A stretch of DNA of 64,000 bases from Cerioporus squamosus (GCA_022592435.1 JABYQS010000027.1:186001-250000), one strand, 5' to 3'. Positions 11,701-23,259 are shown, counted from the stretch's first letter. The notes: generated from the letters alone by a model not told the origin. Numbers and translations are program-made.

Positions 11701-13855
11701 CGTCGCAGTTGCTTTCGGGTCTTCCTGCCCAGGCTCCTGGCTCGCCCCGTGCCGCAGAACTCAGTAAGGCGCTCACCGACACCTTCCACTCTGTGTCCGG
11801 GATGTTATCCGAGTATGTTTCCATGGTCAAGGAGAGGGAGGAGTGGTACAAGTCTAAGCTTGAGCGCGAGCGCGAGCGTCAGAACATCTGGGAGGAGAGC
11901 CTCCAGGCAGTCGTGCGCGAGGGCGACATGCTCGAGAAGGAACTTCGCAGCAGGTTCCGCCGCAGAAGTCGCGCACCGAGCGTCGCTCAGGAAGGCACCA
12001 TCCGCAGGCGCCCATCTGCCCTTGTGTCATCTCCAACGGAGGAGGTCACGACGCCAGTTGCGGCCTATCCTACCCCTGTGCCTCCGCCCGAGTTGCCATC
12101 GTCACCGCCGGCGGAGAGTGTGCCGTCACCTACTGGGACGATCGCTCAACGCAGGGCTGGCAGGCGGTCGTCCGCGGGTTCGTCAGGTCCCCGTTTCTCT
12201 CTCATCATGAGCCAAAGCCTTCCCGCCACGTCCGCACTGGACGACGAAGCGGGCGACACGGATGAGGAGGACGAGTTCTTCGACGCGATCGAGTCGAACA
12301 CGCTCCCGAACCTCGTCATCACGAAGTCGCTGATCGAGCCGTCTCCGGCGCAGCAGTTCCTCAACCGCGAGGTGTACGCGGCGTACTTGAAGCTGCGCGA
12401 CCGCCTCTCGATCACGTCGGACGACAGGCCGCCGATGAGCCTGTGGGCGGTGCTGAAGAATAGCATCGGCAAGGATTTGACGAAGATCTCGTTCCCGGTG
12501 TTCTTCAATGAGCCGACGAGCATGCTGCAGCGTATGGCGGAGGATATGGAGTTTTCGGAGTGTTGTGAGTACACCCGTTATATTAGCTTGAACCTGCGCT
12601 GATTGAGTGGTGTAGTGGACGCGGCGTACGCTGAAGAGGATCCTCATCGGCGCATCGCGTTCGTCGCTGCATTCGCGATGTCGAACTACTCGTCCACGAT
12701 CGGGCGTATTGCCAAGCCGTTCAACCCGATGCTCGTACGTCTCTCCCCATGCCGAACTTGCCATCAGCTCACCGTGTACACAGAGCGAGACGTTTGAGTA
12801 CGTTCGGCACGACAAGCAGTACCGCTACGTCTCGGAGCAAGTCAGCCACCATCCGCCGATCTCTGCATGCTGGGCCGAGTCTCCGATGTGGCGTTACTAC
12901 GGCGAGGTCGACGCGCAGAACAAGTTCATGGGCAAGTCGTTCGAGATCCGCCCGACGGGCGTTGCACACGCCGAGCTGCTCCTGCCTGAGGAGCGTGCGC
13001 CGGACTTACCCGAAGGCAAAGGGTGCGCGTGCCAAGGGACGCGTGGTAGAGCACTTCAGCTGGAAGAAGGTCACGACGAACATTTCTGGGTTCATCCTGG
13101 GCTCGCCGACGATTGATCACTACGGCGACATGATTGTGAGTTGCATGTGGATTTCTCCGTGGTATGACGAGGCTGACACGGGACAGGTTACGAACCACCG
13201 CACGGGAGACAAGTGCGTCTTGACGTTCAAACCTCGTGGCTGGCGCGGGAAGGACGCATACGAGATCTCGGGATACGTCCAGGACAAGGAGGGGAACATC
13301 ACGTATGAGATCGCCGGCCGCTGGAACAGCCAGCTCGTCGCACGTCAGGTCGGGACTGGGGTCGGCCAGCTGCACCCGGACGTCGCGATGGGCGGGCCGA
13401 ACTCACCCACGACGAACGAGTACATCCTGCTGTGGCGCAACTCGGTGAAGCCGCCGGCGCCGTTCAACCTGACGCCGTTCGCGATCACGCTGAACGACTG
13501 CCCCGAGGACACGCTGAAGCCGTACGTGTGCCCGACGGACTGCCGGATGCGGCCGGACCAGCGGGCGTTCGAGCTGGGCAAGTACGAGCGCGCGAACGAC
13601 CTGAAGATGAAGCAGGAGGAGTTCCAGCGGAAGGTGCGGCGGGCGCGGGAGGAGGGGAAGGCGCCGCCGCACCGGCCGCGGTGGTTCGAGGCGACGACGG
13701 AGGCGGACACGGGGGAGCGGGTGTGGATGCCGGCGATGGTGGACGAGCAGCTGGAGTATTGGGTGGAGCGGGAGAAGGTGTGGAAGAAGAAGCACGACGA
13801 GGGCGTGGGGGAGTGGAAGGACGTGGATCGGATTTTCATCGACGACGAGCCGTGA
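8782..13855 (+). CDS. Oxysterol-binding protein (ankyrin-PH-ORD, Osh1/Osh2 type), one apparent frameshift
   Basis: This is a lipid-transfer protein that exchanges sterol or phosphoinositide at membrane contact sites. Exons: 8782-8833, 10033-10089, 10140-10259, 10315-10539, 10600-10909, 10959-11098, 11152-12564, 12616-12734, 12784-13135, 13187-13855; about 1151 residues. Ankyrin repeats occupy roughly residues 20-250 ([39 protein letters not shown]). The PH domain is near 278-375 ([29 protein letters not shown]). A Ser-rich linker follows, then the sterol-binding domain from about residue 700, with the family fingerprint EQVSHHPP (12835-12858). The start is the only ATG whose exon phase fits exon 2, but it needs a 1.2-kb first intron, so it is less certain than the rest. 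Exon 8 is one base too long: the frame shifts near 13000-13010 with no room for an intron. The exon 5/6 junction could also be drawn with different splice sites. Confidence 0.9.
8970..9200. repeat. Imperfect direct repeat, copy A, inside intron 1 of the oxysterol-binding protein gene
   Basis: This stretch resembles 9503-9710 over most of its length. Shared blocks include gtctgtccgag, cgcctgtggcgat versus cgcccgtggcgat, and tcctcgcacatacgtt. The copies are about 530 bp apart and in the same orientation. By eye identity is roughly 70-75 percent with small indels, so the duplication is old. No coding function is recognised. Confidence 0.65.
9503..9710. repeat. Imperfect direct repeat, copy B, inside intron 1 of the oxysterol-binding protein gene
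   Basis: Partner of 8970-9200. It ends with the same block (gaagcatacttcgttcctcg here, gaagcatacttccttcctcg in copy A). Both copies lie between the proposed exon 1 and exon 2 and may be remains of an inserted repetitive element. Confidence 0.65.
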
Positions 13856-14369
13856 ATTGGAGGAAGGGAATTCGGGTACACATTGATTTATTCATCGCTA
13901 TTGCCGTGTGTTGTACAACATGTCTCGAAAGGTTTTCAGGGTTGCGTGGGCAGCTAGCGTATTGTCCCTGTTCGTAATAGTAACTGGTCTCCGAGTAGTC
14001 ATACTGCGCACGCGTGAGTGAGCTGAAGCGATACGTATAGCGCGAGTGAGCATCTTCGGGCTCTGGCGAACACCTCAGATGATACCAATCCCACCTGCAT
14101 ACTAATGTACCATGTGAGTATGCTCGTGTCAAAGGCGACTCATACATACCGACCTCCGTCACCTAGTTGCAATCAGTCCGACGGACCCGCCGCAAGTACA
14201 AAGTGCTGCTAACCGGATGGTTAATGTTGCACGACAGCAGCAGCTTCGGCGTCGAGAAGACTGGCGGAGGCCCCCGGCTGCTGGGAGGACGCCATGGTGG
14301 GTCTCTCGTTTCCAGAAGACAAGAATACACCCTCTGTACAAATGGAAGGGGATCGAGAAAGGGGTCACA
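13856..14369. other. Short intergenic region before tRNA-Gly
   Basis: The first part is A+T-richer and probably carries the 3' UTR of the oxysterol-binding protein gene. Nothing else is recognised. Confidence 0.4.
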
Positions 14370-14466
14370 ACACTGATGGTGAAACGGTATCATGCTTGCC
14401 TTCCATGCAGGCCCATTGAATGTAGCCAGCTAGCAAGCGGCGTGGGTTCGACTCCCGCTCAGTGTA
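14370..14466 (+). tRNA. tRNA-Gly(UCC) with a 26-nt intron
   Basis: The acceptor stem pairs acactga (14370-14376) with tcagtgt (14459-14465). The D-arm is tggtgaaacggtatca, and the T-arm gtggg-ttcgact-cccgc is typical. The anticodon stem pairs cttgc (14395-14399) with gcaag (14433-14437), and the anticodon TCC is at 14402-14404. An intron at 14406-14431 lies one base after the anticodon, the canonical position for the tRNA splicing endonuclease. The mature molecule is 71 nt. An identical mature sequence occurs on the other strand at 61371-61457 with a different intron. Confidence 0.93.
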
Positions 14467-14565
14467 TCTTGCGGTCTTTATGCGTTCCTTCTCCCTCAAG
14501 GAAAGGGGAAGAATTCACAGGAGCATCAATTGAATCGTAGTGTCCGTAGGACCGTAGGATCCACT

Positions 14566-14700
14566 CCTATGTATTATACAACTGTCCGTCATCAACGAAG
14601 TCCTGACTCTCAGAAGTCACCCCATGTTTCTTCCTACGTATGATACAACTATCCATCATCATTAGAGTCCTGAGGGCTAAAACAGTCGCCCCAAATTGCC
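14566..14700. repeat. Two-copy imperfect tandem repeat of about 67 bp
   Basis: Unit 1 (14566-14632) and unit 2 (14633-14700) share tatacaact or gatacaact followed by tcc, tcatca, agtcctga and a final cacccca/cgcccca block. The array starts 100 bp downstream of the tRNA gene. No function is recognised. Confidence 0.6.
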
Positions 14701-14776
14701 TACATGCCCTCAGCTGTGCTGGAGCCTGCAGTTGTGTTAGTGCACTGGAAGTGTCAAGCAAGGAGACGACCGCGAC

Positions 14777-15549
14777 TTACTGCACATACCACCGCTGGTC
14801 GGTGGCGACGCACAATCCTCCGCTTGAGCCACGCGCAGCAGAGCAATCTGACGCGAGCCAGGTCACGAGCTTCGACTGTAGCCGCAACTGCATCAGCAAC
14901 GCTGTCTTGGCTGGATACGAAGGGCAGGGCACTTACCCATTCAGTACGACAGTACGTCAGTGTGTTGAAGTCCTGGTTGAGGAAGTAGGTCAGGCAGGTG
15001 GCATACTGCATCGTGACCTTGTTCGTGGAGGTCTGCGGAATGTGGAGTGAGCGTTAGCTCGCGTTGGGACGCATCACGCATCGGCGAGCTGGGGTGCACG
15101 TACGTTGAAGGGGGACACGTTGAAGAGCGCGCCGGTGTTCTGGCTCTCGTACAGGAGGGCGTCAGCGATGACAGCGCAGTCGGCAGTGGCAGGTCCGCCG
15201 GCGGGCGTCCAGCAGAAGGTGTTGCCTGTACGACGAGGGATAGGCGAGTGCCATGGGTCAGCAAGCATGATCGGAGCCTAGCTGGGGAGATGTTGTACGC
15301 ACAAGCAGCGCCGCAGACGTTATTGCTCTGCCGCTTTGTGAGCGACGTCACCTGGTGCCCGTGGGCGTCCAGGAGCGGCTCGTCGTCGCAGTGCGAGACC
15401 TGGAGCCTGACGTTCTTGTCCTTGCCGATGTAGGTTGTGTAGGCGACCTCTTCGTGGGAGCATTGTGTCTCCCGGACAGTAGGGATCGAGGCGGCGGAGA
15501 CGGCGCCGAGGAGCGTCGCAGCGACAGTGAGCAGAGAGAAGGCACGCAT
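14777..15549 (-). CDS. Small secreted cysteine-rich protein, unknown function
   Basis: The 187-residue product starts with a clear signal peptide (MRAFSLLTVAATLLGAVSA), and a Lys-Arg site near residue 73 (TKRQ) could be cleaved by a Kex2-type protease. Exons on the minus strand are 15549-15303, 15225-15104, 15032-14937 and 14875-14777, all in phase. The part after the KR site has regularly placed cysteines (VCGAAC, FCW, ADC, ATC, TYC, SDC, GLC) and ends in DQRWYVQ. The pattern suggests a disulfide-bonded extracellular domain found in other wood-decay basidiomycetes, but no named domain is recognised. A TATA-like element lies about 80 bp upstream of the ATG. It could be an effector-like or matrix protein; the sequence does not decide. 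Confidence 0.85.
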
Positions 15550-17664
15550 GTTGCTCGGGAGGCTGAGTGTTAGAGAGGTTGTAAAGAGTTGTCTTCAACG
15601 GACAGGACCAGGCAGCGGTGCACGTCCTTTTTATGCGTCGTATGGCGGTGGAGCGAAGAACCTAAAGGTGGTCATGTGGTCCCGCATTAGACTATAGCGG
15701 CAGGCATCGAGGCGGAGTCTAGCATGTTGTGTTCAATTCAGTGGCGGCACTCGTCCTCAGAAGTCGGCCAGCGCGTCCGATTCGGTAGGACGAATGTTTC
15801 CTTCGGAGGCGGTGCGGACGGCCATTGGAGGCCAGAGGAACCCAGCGGGCTGCAGATGTTCGTCCAGGTGATCCTCGGCCGCGGTGGGCTTGCATGAGCG
15901 CCCAGGATAAAGTCCGGTGTCGGGAGGTCTTGGGGTCGTCTGCGGGATCGTCAGGCCATGGGCGGAAAACCAGGGCGCAAAGCCAAGCCAAGCGCGTATA
16001 TGTAAAACACAGGAGTCCTTCCGTGGACATGCACGAGGGACTTGCACTGTGGTCAGCCAAGTCAGTATGTATCGCTACTCAAGCTCCTGCACAGTAAAGC
16101 ACTCACCTGTCTGACACCCCACATAACGAATCAGAGTTTCCTGCGCTGTTTGCTGCTATTGCGGGCGAGGATAGCCGATACCAGGCGTTCATATTGGCTG
16201 CAGTATGATGGGGCGTTGAGTTGTCTGCACGTCGAGTCTCGTCCAGGCCAGTCAGGCCAGACGGTCGGACCATCGTTTCTCAGGCAGGGTGTGACATCGA
16301 TGCAATGAATTGGAGGACGTCAACGCAAAGACATACGCCTTCGACGATAGTATGAACAACCGAGTCTGAGGCCTGAGGTGCGCACCGGAATACAGATGAC
16401 CTTTGTGTCCGAGTCTGTTGCCGCCGCTCAGTGCGAGGCCCTGCGCAGGTACAACAGTCGCGCTAGATAATTTAGGACAGAACTTGCAGAGGAGCCCGCA
16501 TGCACAAGGTTGTCGACCTGGCCAAGGTGGTCGTCTCAAGAGAAAGAGAACAGATACAGACTACAGTAAGCTCCGATAGTAAGTAGTGACTTATCACTGG
16601 TCAGTTTAATGTCAATGGAGTAGGCTAAGTACGATAAGTACGCGAATTAACGAGAATGTTAGTCTGTTAGTAGACGGCTTATGGGGCTCAAGCCGTAAGC
16701 GCCCTGGCGTTCTCTCTCATCATCCACAATGACCTGACGATGCTACACCGTCAGTCTTACCCTCATAACGCTGCGAAACTCTGCAGGATATCGGATTGTA
16801 TAGACGAGACACCTTCTCCATGGACGGGGTTATATGCAGCGTGTGCAATCGCTGGGGTTCATGGTGAGTACCGAGGACAGTAGCCTAGCTTTATCGTCGC
16901 CGCTGCGTTCCTTCGCACTTCAAGCTTTACCAGTCAACACGACCATTTGCTGCCCCCAACATGTGCTGTTCCTACTGGTTCACACGCACACTTGAGCGAA
17001 ATTGGCATGCGTCTCGCAACCACGTCTAATCCTCCCTGTAAGTCGGTGAACAAATCCTGTACGACCTCTACTGACCTACGCGGTAGCTTCCCTTTATGAA
17101 GTGCATGGTCGGACGTACAACCGGCTCTAGCACATAAGGCTCCGAACTTCGAATCATTGAGACAACGAAGGTTTTGGTTCCGAAGCGCATCGTGCCGCCC
17201 GTCGTGCGTTTAGGGAGGAGAGACCTTGCCAGAGTGAACGAGACCAGTCACCACGCCACCAGCGCTGACGGGCAGTGCCTACATACCATCACTCTGCGAC
17301 AGGAGGCTATCCCGATGCATGCGCCCCCCGCGACGCTGTTGTCGCCCGTAGGTGACCGACCAATCCAGTCAGTTCCGGTGTCGGTGATCTTCCCCCGTCT
17401 CACAGCCACGCGCGCGATCCGCCTCTCCCTCACCCCCGCGTTGACGGTTGCATTGAAAGTTTACCGGCAATATGATGCCTTGCAGCGAGGAGTTCTGCAT
17501 CATCTACGACTCCACCGGAATGAGATCGAGGGCTGAGACCGCCGGCTGTTTGAGTACTTAGGTCGCGACGGAGGACTCATCAGTGCGTTTCTTCCTCCTC
17601 TTCTCTTTCTACCCCTCCTCTCTTTTGCTCTCGCGCCTTCTCGCGCGAAACGCTGTCAACCATT
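15550..17664. other. Intergenic region upstream of the secreted protein and GMC gene 1
   Basis: About 2.1 kb between divergent genes. Apart from the TATA-like box, no conserved coding sequence or repeat is recognised. The last 85 bases before the GMC start are a pyrimidine-rich run (cctcctcttctctttct), a common feature just upstream of fungal translation starts. Confidence 0.5.
15627..15635 (-). promoter_or_regulatory. TATA-like box of the secreted protein gene
   Basis: The minus strand reads cataaaaag, 78-86 bp upstream of the ATG at 15549, at a normal distance for a fungal TATA box. Confidence 0.5.
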
Positions 17665-20139
17665 ATGCTACTCCGTCCCTCCACTTCGGCTCTCACGAGC
17701 ATCGTACTGTTAACTTTGAGCGCATCCGCCAGCGCGTCTTTGCATAAACGCGCCACAGAGGTCACGACTGACACGGCCGGGGTCGATGGACAGACCTATG
17801 ACTACATCGTCGTGGGCGGAGGCTTGACCGGCATCACGGTCGCAACACGCCTCGCAGAGAACTCCTCGCTCAAAATCTTGGTCGTGGAGGCGGGCGGAGA
17901 TGACAGGACCAACGAGCAGATTTACGACATCTACGCTTACAGCGAGGCGTTCGGCGGCCCGATGGACTGGGCGTGGCCCACGGATTCCGGGAAGGTTATG
18001 CGCGGGTGAGTGTTATGTTTCACTCGCGCACGCAAGATGACAGTTTCTGACGAGTCTTGCAGTGGGAAGACGCTTGGCGGAAGTAGCTCCATCAATGGGG
18101 GCCACTGGACGCGCGGTCTGAACGCGCAATATGACGCGTGGTCCAGTCTTCTCGAGGACTCGGAGGCGTCCATAGGATGGAACTGGGATGGCATATTCTC
18201 GTACATGAAGAAGGTACGCTCTGCCACAGCCCTCGATGGCTGGGAGCTCTCGTCCTGATGTTTTGAGTACAGGCGGAATCGTTCTCGGCGCCGAATGCTC
18301 AGCAGATGGCGAAGGGAGCGCAGTCGATCGCATCCTACCACGGCACCACTGGACCCGTACAAGTAACCTATCCTGACGAGATGTACGGAGGTCCTCAGAT
18401 GCCGGCATTCGTGAACACGATCGTCAACCTTACGGGCATTGCCCACTACAAGGACCTGAACGGCGGCACGCCGAACTGCGTCTCCATCACTCCATTGGTG
18501 CGTTCGCTTCCGTGCTGCTCTTCTGCACGCACGTTCTCATGAGCATTTTACGTCCAGAGTCTGAACTGGCAAGACGGTGACCATCGGTCGTCCTCCATTC
18601 AGGCGTACTACACGCCGGTCGAAGGCAGACGCCACGGACTGACGCTCCTCACCCAGCATCAGGTAAGCTGCAATCCGCTGTAACCCAAGCCCAGCCCTGT
18701 CTTCTATCGCGCTCCGGGTGCGCTGAGCCGGTCTCACGTCTGTGCACAGGTGACGAAGGTGCTCTTCCCGTCCGACTCGAGCGCTCCGCACGTCGCCACT
18801 GGAGTTGAGTTCGCGAAGGCCGACGGGTCCGGGGCGCGCATGCAAGCGTTCGCCCGGAAGGAAGTCATCCTCGCAGCGGGCGCCATCCAGGTCCGTCCTC
18901 ATCTTTTGTCGGAGAAGCTCGCTCACCCACGTAATGTGCTGTGCGCCTCGCCTGTCGTACGTAGACCCCGGCCCTGCTCCAGCTCTCGGGCATCGGCGAT
19001 TCAGCAGTCCTTGGACCCCTCGGCATTACCACGCTCGTCGACCTGAAGACGGTGGGGAAGAACTTCCAGGAGCAGACCATGAACTCGCTCGGAGCGGATG
19101 GGAACGGTTTCGACAAGGGCGGGCACGGTCCGACGGACGCGATTGCGTACCCGAACATCCGCCAGCTGTTTGGTGCCAAGGCGGATGCGTCCATCGAGAA
19201 GATCCAGTCGTCGCTGTCCCAGTGGGCGCAGTCGCAGAGCAACAATGCGCTCTCGGCGGAGGCACTCCAAACGATATTCAACATCCAGGCTGGGCTCATC
19301 ATCAATAGCAATGGTGAGATGCGGAGCTGGCACACGACAGGTTGTTCCGCGCGCTGACGTTCCGTGCGTAGCACCTGTTGCGGAGTTGTTCTTCGACAGC
19401 GGTTACCCTGAGTACGTTTCGCACTTCTTTGACGTCTACGTGCTCTGGGCTGAGTTCCTTCTCAGTGATCTCGGAATCGACATGTGGCAGCTTCTCCCCT
19501 TCAGCCGCGGAAACGTTACGATCAAGGTACGTCTCCCATGGCGATCAAAGTCAAGCCTGACTGATCGGCAGTGTTGCAGTCGAGCAACCCTTTCACGAAG
19601 CCGCCGTGAACGTGAACTACTTCAGCGTAGGATTGGGACCTGGACGTCCAGATTGCCGGCGCTCGCCTTTCGCGGAAGATCCTGGCTAGCCCTCCTATCG
19701 GTACGTCTCTGTTCCTTGAATCTCCTGAATCCGATACCCATGTCAACTTTGCTGTCGCATCCTCGCGTCCGCTTGCTTCTGTACCTTGCTGACGTCCCTT
19801 TCTCGCAGCAACCTCCGCTCGTCCAAAGGCGAGACCGTGCCCGGGCTCGCGACTGTCCCCGACAACGGCGACGGCGGCTCGGACGCAGACTGGAAGAACT
19901 GGATCGTCAAGTCGGGCACGTCCGCGGGCTTTTCGGCCGTCTCGCACCCGATTGGCACCGCGGCGATGATGAAGCGCAGCCTGGGCGGCGTCGTCGACGC
20001 GCAGCTGAAGGTGTACGACACTGCGAACGTGCGCGTTGTCGATGCGTCCGTCATGCCCATCCAGGTCAGCGCGCATCTGTCGAGCACGCTGTATGGCGTC
20101 GCGGAGAAGGCGGCGGACTTGATCAAGGCGGCGCAGTGA
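17665..20139 (+). CDS. Secreted GMC oxidoreductase 1 (glucose oxidase/aryl-alcohol oxidase superfamily), apparent frameshifts
   Basis: This is a flavoenzyme that oxidises an alcohol or sugar using FAD. It has a signal peptide (residues 1-25) and the Rossmann motif [20 protein letters not shown]. Further GMC signatures are [29 protein letters not shown] and the C-terminal catalytic region with [10 protein letters not shown] and [10 protein letters not shown], which supply the two active-site positions. Exons: 17665-18005, 18063-18213, 18273-18497, 18558-18662, 18750-18890, 18965-19313, 19372-19411, 19466-19526, 19580-19704, 19809-20139; about 622 residues. In exon 9 the conserved string NVNYF is out of frame. 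A base seems missing near 19606 (making TGA) and one extra near 19630, so the gene as written is interrupted. Exon 9 also needs a weak donor (gtctct) to rejoin the last exon. The substrate cannot be told from sequence. Confidence 0.88.
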
Positions 20140-21379
20140 ATTGTCCGTATCTCCGTTCTTCTGAAGAACGTCGTGGAGACTCCGAGAGAGACCCTGAGGA
20201 GGAGTTCTCGGCTTGCTTACTGATATTCGGACTTGCACTTACTTATACCTGCTGTATGGGCGACACGCGGACCTTTGCTTTGCGCCGCTATCGTTCTACC
20301 ACTCGTTCTACCGAACCCGGACCAACTATATAGTACCCTATCGACGCAGCTCATTTATAGTCTACTTACCTTGATAGTCTTCTGACTGGCGGAGTTGGCG
20401 GGACGTGTGCGGAGCGTTGCCAGCAGAATTCCAAGGACGCAAAAGAGTCTACTGCATCACGACGGTCGGTACGTACCTGGGCTCGTAAAGCGATGTTCCG
20501 TGCTCGACCGCCCCAAAGACAGCAAGGACGATCGAGCGTCGGTGGCGCACCTCGCGGAGTGTTGCAACTACTAATACTATGACCCGCCAGCTGCTAAGTC
20601 CTCTGGATAAATTGCTGCGTGCAGCGGGCACCGATGCCATTGGTCCCCGCTATGTACTTATCAGAAACCAGAAACCAGATCCGCCGCCGATGCAAGAGAC
20701 AAGACATTTTGATCCTGATTTGGGGTAGGTCGTCCGCGATGCCGCCCCCGCCCAGTCACCAGTGCTCTCGAATATTTTCTGCCATGGCATGAGGCCACCG
20801 CCGGGAGCTGGACCCACAAGCCAAGCACTGGGGGAGCACACAAACAGCGGAGTGCAGCTGAGTGACCGGAGGAGACAAGCGCGCGGCGTTCAGTATGGGC
20901 GCCCCGCCCCGCCCCAAACCATATATGGTAAGTGGTATGTTCTCCGAGGCACGCACAAGGCCTGACATACGGCTGAAGAGAAGGGGAAGTGGAGTTCCGC
21001 ATCCAGAGGTAACCACTTCTCAGAGCGCTGATCTTCGTGGTGTACATTGAAGTGGGGTTCAGATGGCTAGAGGTTGACATTCTAGTACTGCTTGGCGGGT
21101 TCGCCCTACTGATACATACATACATGACGGGATCCGAGGACTCGGACGAAAGCCAGAAAGCACGGAGACGACAAGAACAAAAGGAATGACTAGCATGGAA
21201 CACAAGGAAACAAGGCGTAGATGATGTTGAATAAGAGAACGATAGGCCGTTGTACATCGGGAACGAGTGCGGACGGGCGAACTTGAAGGCGCACTGGCAG
21301 CCGAAGCCTCTGTCGGTGATGGCGGTGAGTCTAGGAAGGTAACAAAGAACGCTACAGATGGACACGGCACTGGGGCGCA
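20140..21379. other. Convergent intergenic region between GMC 1 and methyltransferase genes
   Basis: Both neighbouring genes end here. The open frames are shadows or uninformative, and no RNA gene or clear repeat is recognised. Confidence 0.5.
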
Positions 21380-22882
21380 CTAGAGGCGCACGACCGACCA
21401 CTCCTGGCAGGTGAACGGCCGCTCGTTCCCAGGCCAAGTGTCGAAGTAGGTCGGGCCTCCGGGCTCGGTGATCATCCTGCTCTGGAAGCGGATCTTGTCC
21501 GCGCCCCCGAAGGCCTCCTCGAACAGCCTGCCCAGGCTCTCGGGCGAGTGGCAGAACATCGTCCAGTCCGAGCTCGTCGGCTTCCACGGGCCGCTCTCCG
21601 GGAGCGCGCCCTGCACGCCGAAGAGCATCGAGCCCGGCTCGGGCGAGAGGAGGCCCGCGAGCGCGTGCGCGATCTGCGCCTGGCCGGCCTCGTCGAAGAT
21701 GTGCAGGAACTTGCCCATGTACACGGCGGAGACGTGCCCGCGCAGCTGGTTGAGCGAGGTTACGGTCGAGAGCTCGGGCGGGGCGTCGGTCGGGGCGGTC
21801 GCAGTGGTCAGGGGCTCCTGGATGTCCAGGAAGCCTGGGTCGAGGACGTCCCCCTCGATGAAAGGGACTGGGAACGTCTCAGGGCTGTCGCGGAAGAGCG
21901 CGTGACCTTCCTTGTACAGGCCTGGAGGCAAATGGAACAGCCGTTAGCGACAGTTGCGAATGATGGACATGGCAGAGGATTTTGAGGGGGGGAAAGGACG
22001 GACGAAGCGTGGTGTAACGTAAGGGTGAGGATTGGCGTGATGGCGGTGAGCTCGGGCGGGGTTTCACGGACTTACCGCTTCGCAGATCAGTCGCGAGACA
22101 GGATTCGACGGGATAGCCATCAAGGACGGCCTTGCGGACGTCGCTGCCAACTTCGGACGTGTCGTCGCGAATGTTAGTGCGCAGGAAGCACGCGCGAGAG
22201 GTTCAGCATGACGCACAAGCACATCCCAGATCAATGAAGATCGGGTTCGGACGTTCGCGACCCAGCTTCAGGAACTCGGGGTAGGCAGGAAGCCTCGAGA
22301 TTCGGATTCTATGCGTGTGATTGGGGAAGTAAGTGAGCGGAGAGAAGCCGCGGGACTTGTTGGCGCGAGTGCGCTATTGCCGGACGCACCTCGTGAAGCC
22401 AAAGATACGGATGCACGGATACGGGAAGATCTGTGGTCGGCGTGAGCGACTGGTTCGTTCGCAACATCACGGGCGCGGCAACAAGAGACGAAACATGTCG
22501 GCTGTTATGGAGATGAGCCACTGGTTAAAAGCGGCCTCAAGGGCAGGTGATGCGGCTGACTGCCCCTGCGCCCTCTCATGGTGAGTGCAATGCTTACGCA
22601 TTGGCCGCTGACGACCGTCGAACGGTCCGATAATCACGATGGATACTGCGCAAGTCACGACATGCAAAAGGGTGCACTATAGATACTCCAAGGACGCTGA
22701 TGAGCAGGAAAAGTATCACACACCTGGTAAGCCTGCGCCTGGACGTCCAGGATGTGGCGCTCGAGCTCGGCATCATCGTCGATCTTCGTCGTGGCCTTGA
22801 AGAACGCCCGTTCGTCCTCGTCCAGCTGGAGGTACTTGGACACGAGGGGGATCTCCCATGACTTCGGCGCGACGTACGACAT
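21380..22882 (-). CDS. Class I SAM-dependent methyltransferase, fungal secondary-metabolism type
   Basis: It transfers a methyl group from S-adenosylmethionine to an unknown small molecule. Exons on the minus strand are 22882-22724, 22430-22390, 22308-22217, 22150-22076 and 21921-21380, giving 302 residues in phase. The architecture matches the roughly 300-residue fungal family that includes AusD-like enzymes. It has an N-terminal helical region (YLQLDEDERAFFKATTKIDDD), PYPCIRIFGFTR, SAM motif I (IFIDLGCAFGSDVRKAV), FIEGDVLD as the acidic loop, and AVYMGKFLHIFDEAGQ near the catalytic side. The first intron is long (293 nt), so exon 1 is the least certain part. The gene is divergent from GMC gene 2, with a 16-bp palindrome in the shared upstream region. 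The context of oxidases and monooxygenases fits a tailoring enzyme, which is inference. Confidence 0.88.
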
Positions 22883-23243
22883 CTCCGACAGTGGCTATAG
22901 CAGATAGACAGGCTCTGAGACTCGAGGTTCGAGGGAACGTCCGGTTGGGGAGTGGCGTGGACACAGGACGGTGCGGTTTTGCGCTTGTCGGCGGAAGCTG
23001 GGGCGGCCGATGGTTTGCGACTCGGATGTGCGAGGCACGGAGGGCCACGGTGGGCCATCTCATGTGGCTTTACTTGGATATAGAGGTTGGAGGAGGGCGT
23101 TGATGGGCATGCATCGGCGGAGGGGTTCTGATCCTTCCGATGCACGAAATCTGGTCAATCGGACGGCGCCCGTGTCGAAGAATCTCCTGGGCGACAAGCG
23201 GCGTCTGAGAAGGTGCACGGAGAGCTGGATATCATTGCCACAG

Positions 23244-23259
23244 CCGGAAGATCTTCCGG
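23244..23259. promoter_or_regulatory. Perfect 16-bp palindrome, candidate regulator site
   Basis: The sequence ccggaagatcttccgg is fully self-complementary and contains CGG-N8-CCG, the arrangement bound by many Zn(II)2Cys6 dimers. It lies about 362 bp upstream of the methyltransferase start and about 975 bp upstream of GMC gene 2. Function is inferred only from form and position. Confidence 0.45.

Noticed and set aside
19098..20333. 411-codon plus-strand open frame in the GMC 1 locus
   Set aside because: Arg-rich shadow frame; the GMC motifs are in other frames joined by introns.
20661..21587. 308-codon minus-strand open frame
   Set aside because: It overlaps the methyltransferase last exon in another frame and has no recognisable domain.
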